The translations under genes were made by a program, and so were the position numbers. Under the pieces are notes generated by a model. It saw nothing but the letters and a program-made list of their open reading frames with translations, had not been told where the DNA came from and did no database searches. Of a stretch of DNA of 6,802 nt, positions 6,496 through 6,802 are shown in pieces. The stretch comes from DASRAJ01 sp039920305 (GTDB lineage Bacteria > Bacteroidota > Bacteroidia > Chitinophagales > UBA10324). Each line of letters starts with the position of its first letter. Positions within the stretch are counted from its first letter, which is position 1. The stretch covers positions 1-6,802 of the forward strand of contig JBDSEA010000116.1 of NCBI GenBank assembly GCA_039920305.1, given 5' to 3'.

Positions 6496-6554
6496 TTCGA
6501 CAGGCACAACCTGACATGCGCTAAGTTCACCCTGAGCTTGTCGAAGGGTAAACT
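6496..6554. repeat. REP-like palindromic intergenic element with the CCTGAGCTTGTCGAAGG motif
   Basis: Two overlapping inverted repeats share this segment. In the long one, TTCGACAGGC (6496-6505) pairs with GCTTGTCGAA (6536-6545) at 9 of 10 positions, the tenth being a G-T wobble in RNA, around a 30-nt spacer. In the short one, AGTTCACCCT (6524-6533) pairs with AGGGTAAACT (6545-6554) at 9 of 10 positions around an 11-nt loop. The two stems share bases and exclude each other. From general knowledge, CCTGAGCTTGTCGAAGG and its variants recur as dispersed intergenic repeats in many bacterial genomes; only one copy is visible here, so repetitiveness is inferred. Confidence 0.6.
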
Positions 6555-6576
6555 AATTTCGGATTGAATTCCAAAC

Positions 6577-6595
6577 AGATTCTAAGCTTGAATCT
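6577..6595. repeat. 6-bp hairpin upstream of the MazG-like gene
   Basis: AGATTC (6577-6582) and GAATCT (6590-6595) are perfect inverted repeats around the 7-nt loop TAAGCTT. It lies about 57 nt before the MazG-like start. No U-run follows, so it is not an obvious terminator; it may be part of the leader or chance. Confidence 0.35.
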
Positions 6596-6652
6596 TCAGC
6601 AAGGTTTGATATTCCTCACGGATCAATCGGGATCATTTTTAATTTTTCTCCT

Positions 6653-6802
6653 ATGACCATCACTCAAGCCCAGCAAAAAGTTGATAAATGGATCACTACC
6701 ACTGGTGTGCGTTATTTCAATGAACTCACGAACATGGCAATACTAACTGAAGAAGTAGGTGAAGTTGCCCGGATCATTGCCCGGAAATATGGCGAGCAGT
6801 CA
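6653..6802 (+). CDS. MazG-family nucleotide pyrophosphohydrolase, first 50 residues (3' end outside window)
   Basis: An ATG at 6653 opens a frame that stays open to the right edge, giving 50 codons. The peptide starts MTITQAQQKVDKWI and continues GVRYFNELTNMAILTEEVGEVARIIARKYGEQ. The EExxE motif (Glu33, Glu34, Glu37) is the metal-binding signature of the first MazG helix. The ELTNMA-LTEEVGEVARIIAR-YGEQS style matches the short single-domain MazG-like proteins of Bacteroidetes, usually a little over 100 residues. Such enzymes hydrolyse nucleoside triphosphates to monophosphates and pyrophosphate, probably as house-cleaning enzymes; substrate is not predictable here. The second metal motif (ExxD) would lie beyond the window. 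No Shine-Dalgarno sequence precedes the ATG (TTTTTCTCCT). The 326-bp gap suggests transcription separate from dnaJ. Confidence 0.85.
   Translation, partial: MTITQAQQKVDKWITTTGVRYFNELTNMAILTEEVGEVARIIARKYGEQS

Larger units (their letters stand above)
6327..6652. other. Gene-free stretch between dnaJ and the MazG-like gene
   Basis: I see no credible coding frame on either strand in these 326 bases. The stretch is A/T-rich. It holds a weak hairpin TATAG (6345-6349) / CTATA (6356-6360) followed by CCCCTTTTT, the only candidate dnaJ terminator. It also has an uninterrupted A8T7 tract (6435-6449), a REP-like inverted-repeat element (6496-6554) and a 6-bp hairpin (6577-6595). No strong TAnnTTTG promoter for the downstream gene was found; AAGGTTTG at 6601-6608 is a one-mismatch candidate without a spaced TTG. 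Confidence 0.6.

Noticed and set aside
1..6802. Mobile element, CRISPR array, tRNA, rRNA, riboswitch or defence system
   Set aside because: I found no transposase or integrase motifs, no direct-repeat/spacer pattern, no tRNA-like cloverleaf and no known defence domains; the window looks like ordinary chromosome.

Overview
The window reads as ordinary chromosomal DNA of a Bacteroidota (Bacteroidetes) bacterium. The strongest sign is a 783-residue secreted protein with PKD and Ig-like domains and a C-terminal type IX secretion (gliding-motility type B) sorting domain, an arrangement essentially confined to that phylum. Other support comes from TAnnTTTG-like promoter elements, the A-rich and sometimes absent Shine-Dalgarno sequences, and the sequence style of AnmK, DnaJ and the MazG-like protein. 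Genus cannot be told from this window; an environmental lineage is plausible but is inference.

The left two thirds (1-4213) is a minus-strand block, read right to left. The large T9SS-exported surface or adhesion protein (4213-1862) comes first. It is followed after 132 bp by anmK, anhydro-N-acetylmuramic acid kinase for cell-wall recycling (1729-614), and after 66 bp by the N-terminal part of an unrecognised secreted protein that runs off the left edge (547-1). The signal peptide of that last protein is encoded by a heptanucleotide tandem repeat. A perfect small hairpin sits on the anmK stop codon.

The right third is on the plus strand. grpE (4420-5079) and dnaJ (5160-6326) form a two-gene chaperone unit: nucleotide exchange factor and J-domain co-chaperone for DnaK, which is not in the window. 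A 326-bp gene-free stretch follows. It holds a REP-like inverted repeat built on the motif CCTGAGCTTGTCGAAGG and other small hairpins. The first 50 codons of a MazG-family nucleotide pyrophosphohydrolase begin at 6653 and run off the right edge.

The 206-bp divergent region between the secreted-protein gene and grpE carries plausible promoters in both directions and a perfect 9-bp inverted repeat with a 26-nt spacer. That repeat is not CIRCE and could be an operator. I see no mobile element, CRISPR array, RNA gene, phage gene or defence system. The candidates for a second look are regulatory or repeat-scale: the in-frame heptamer repeat, the divergent-promoter dyad and the downstream palindromic element. 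No clearly new multi-gene system is visible.
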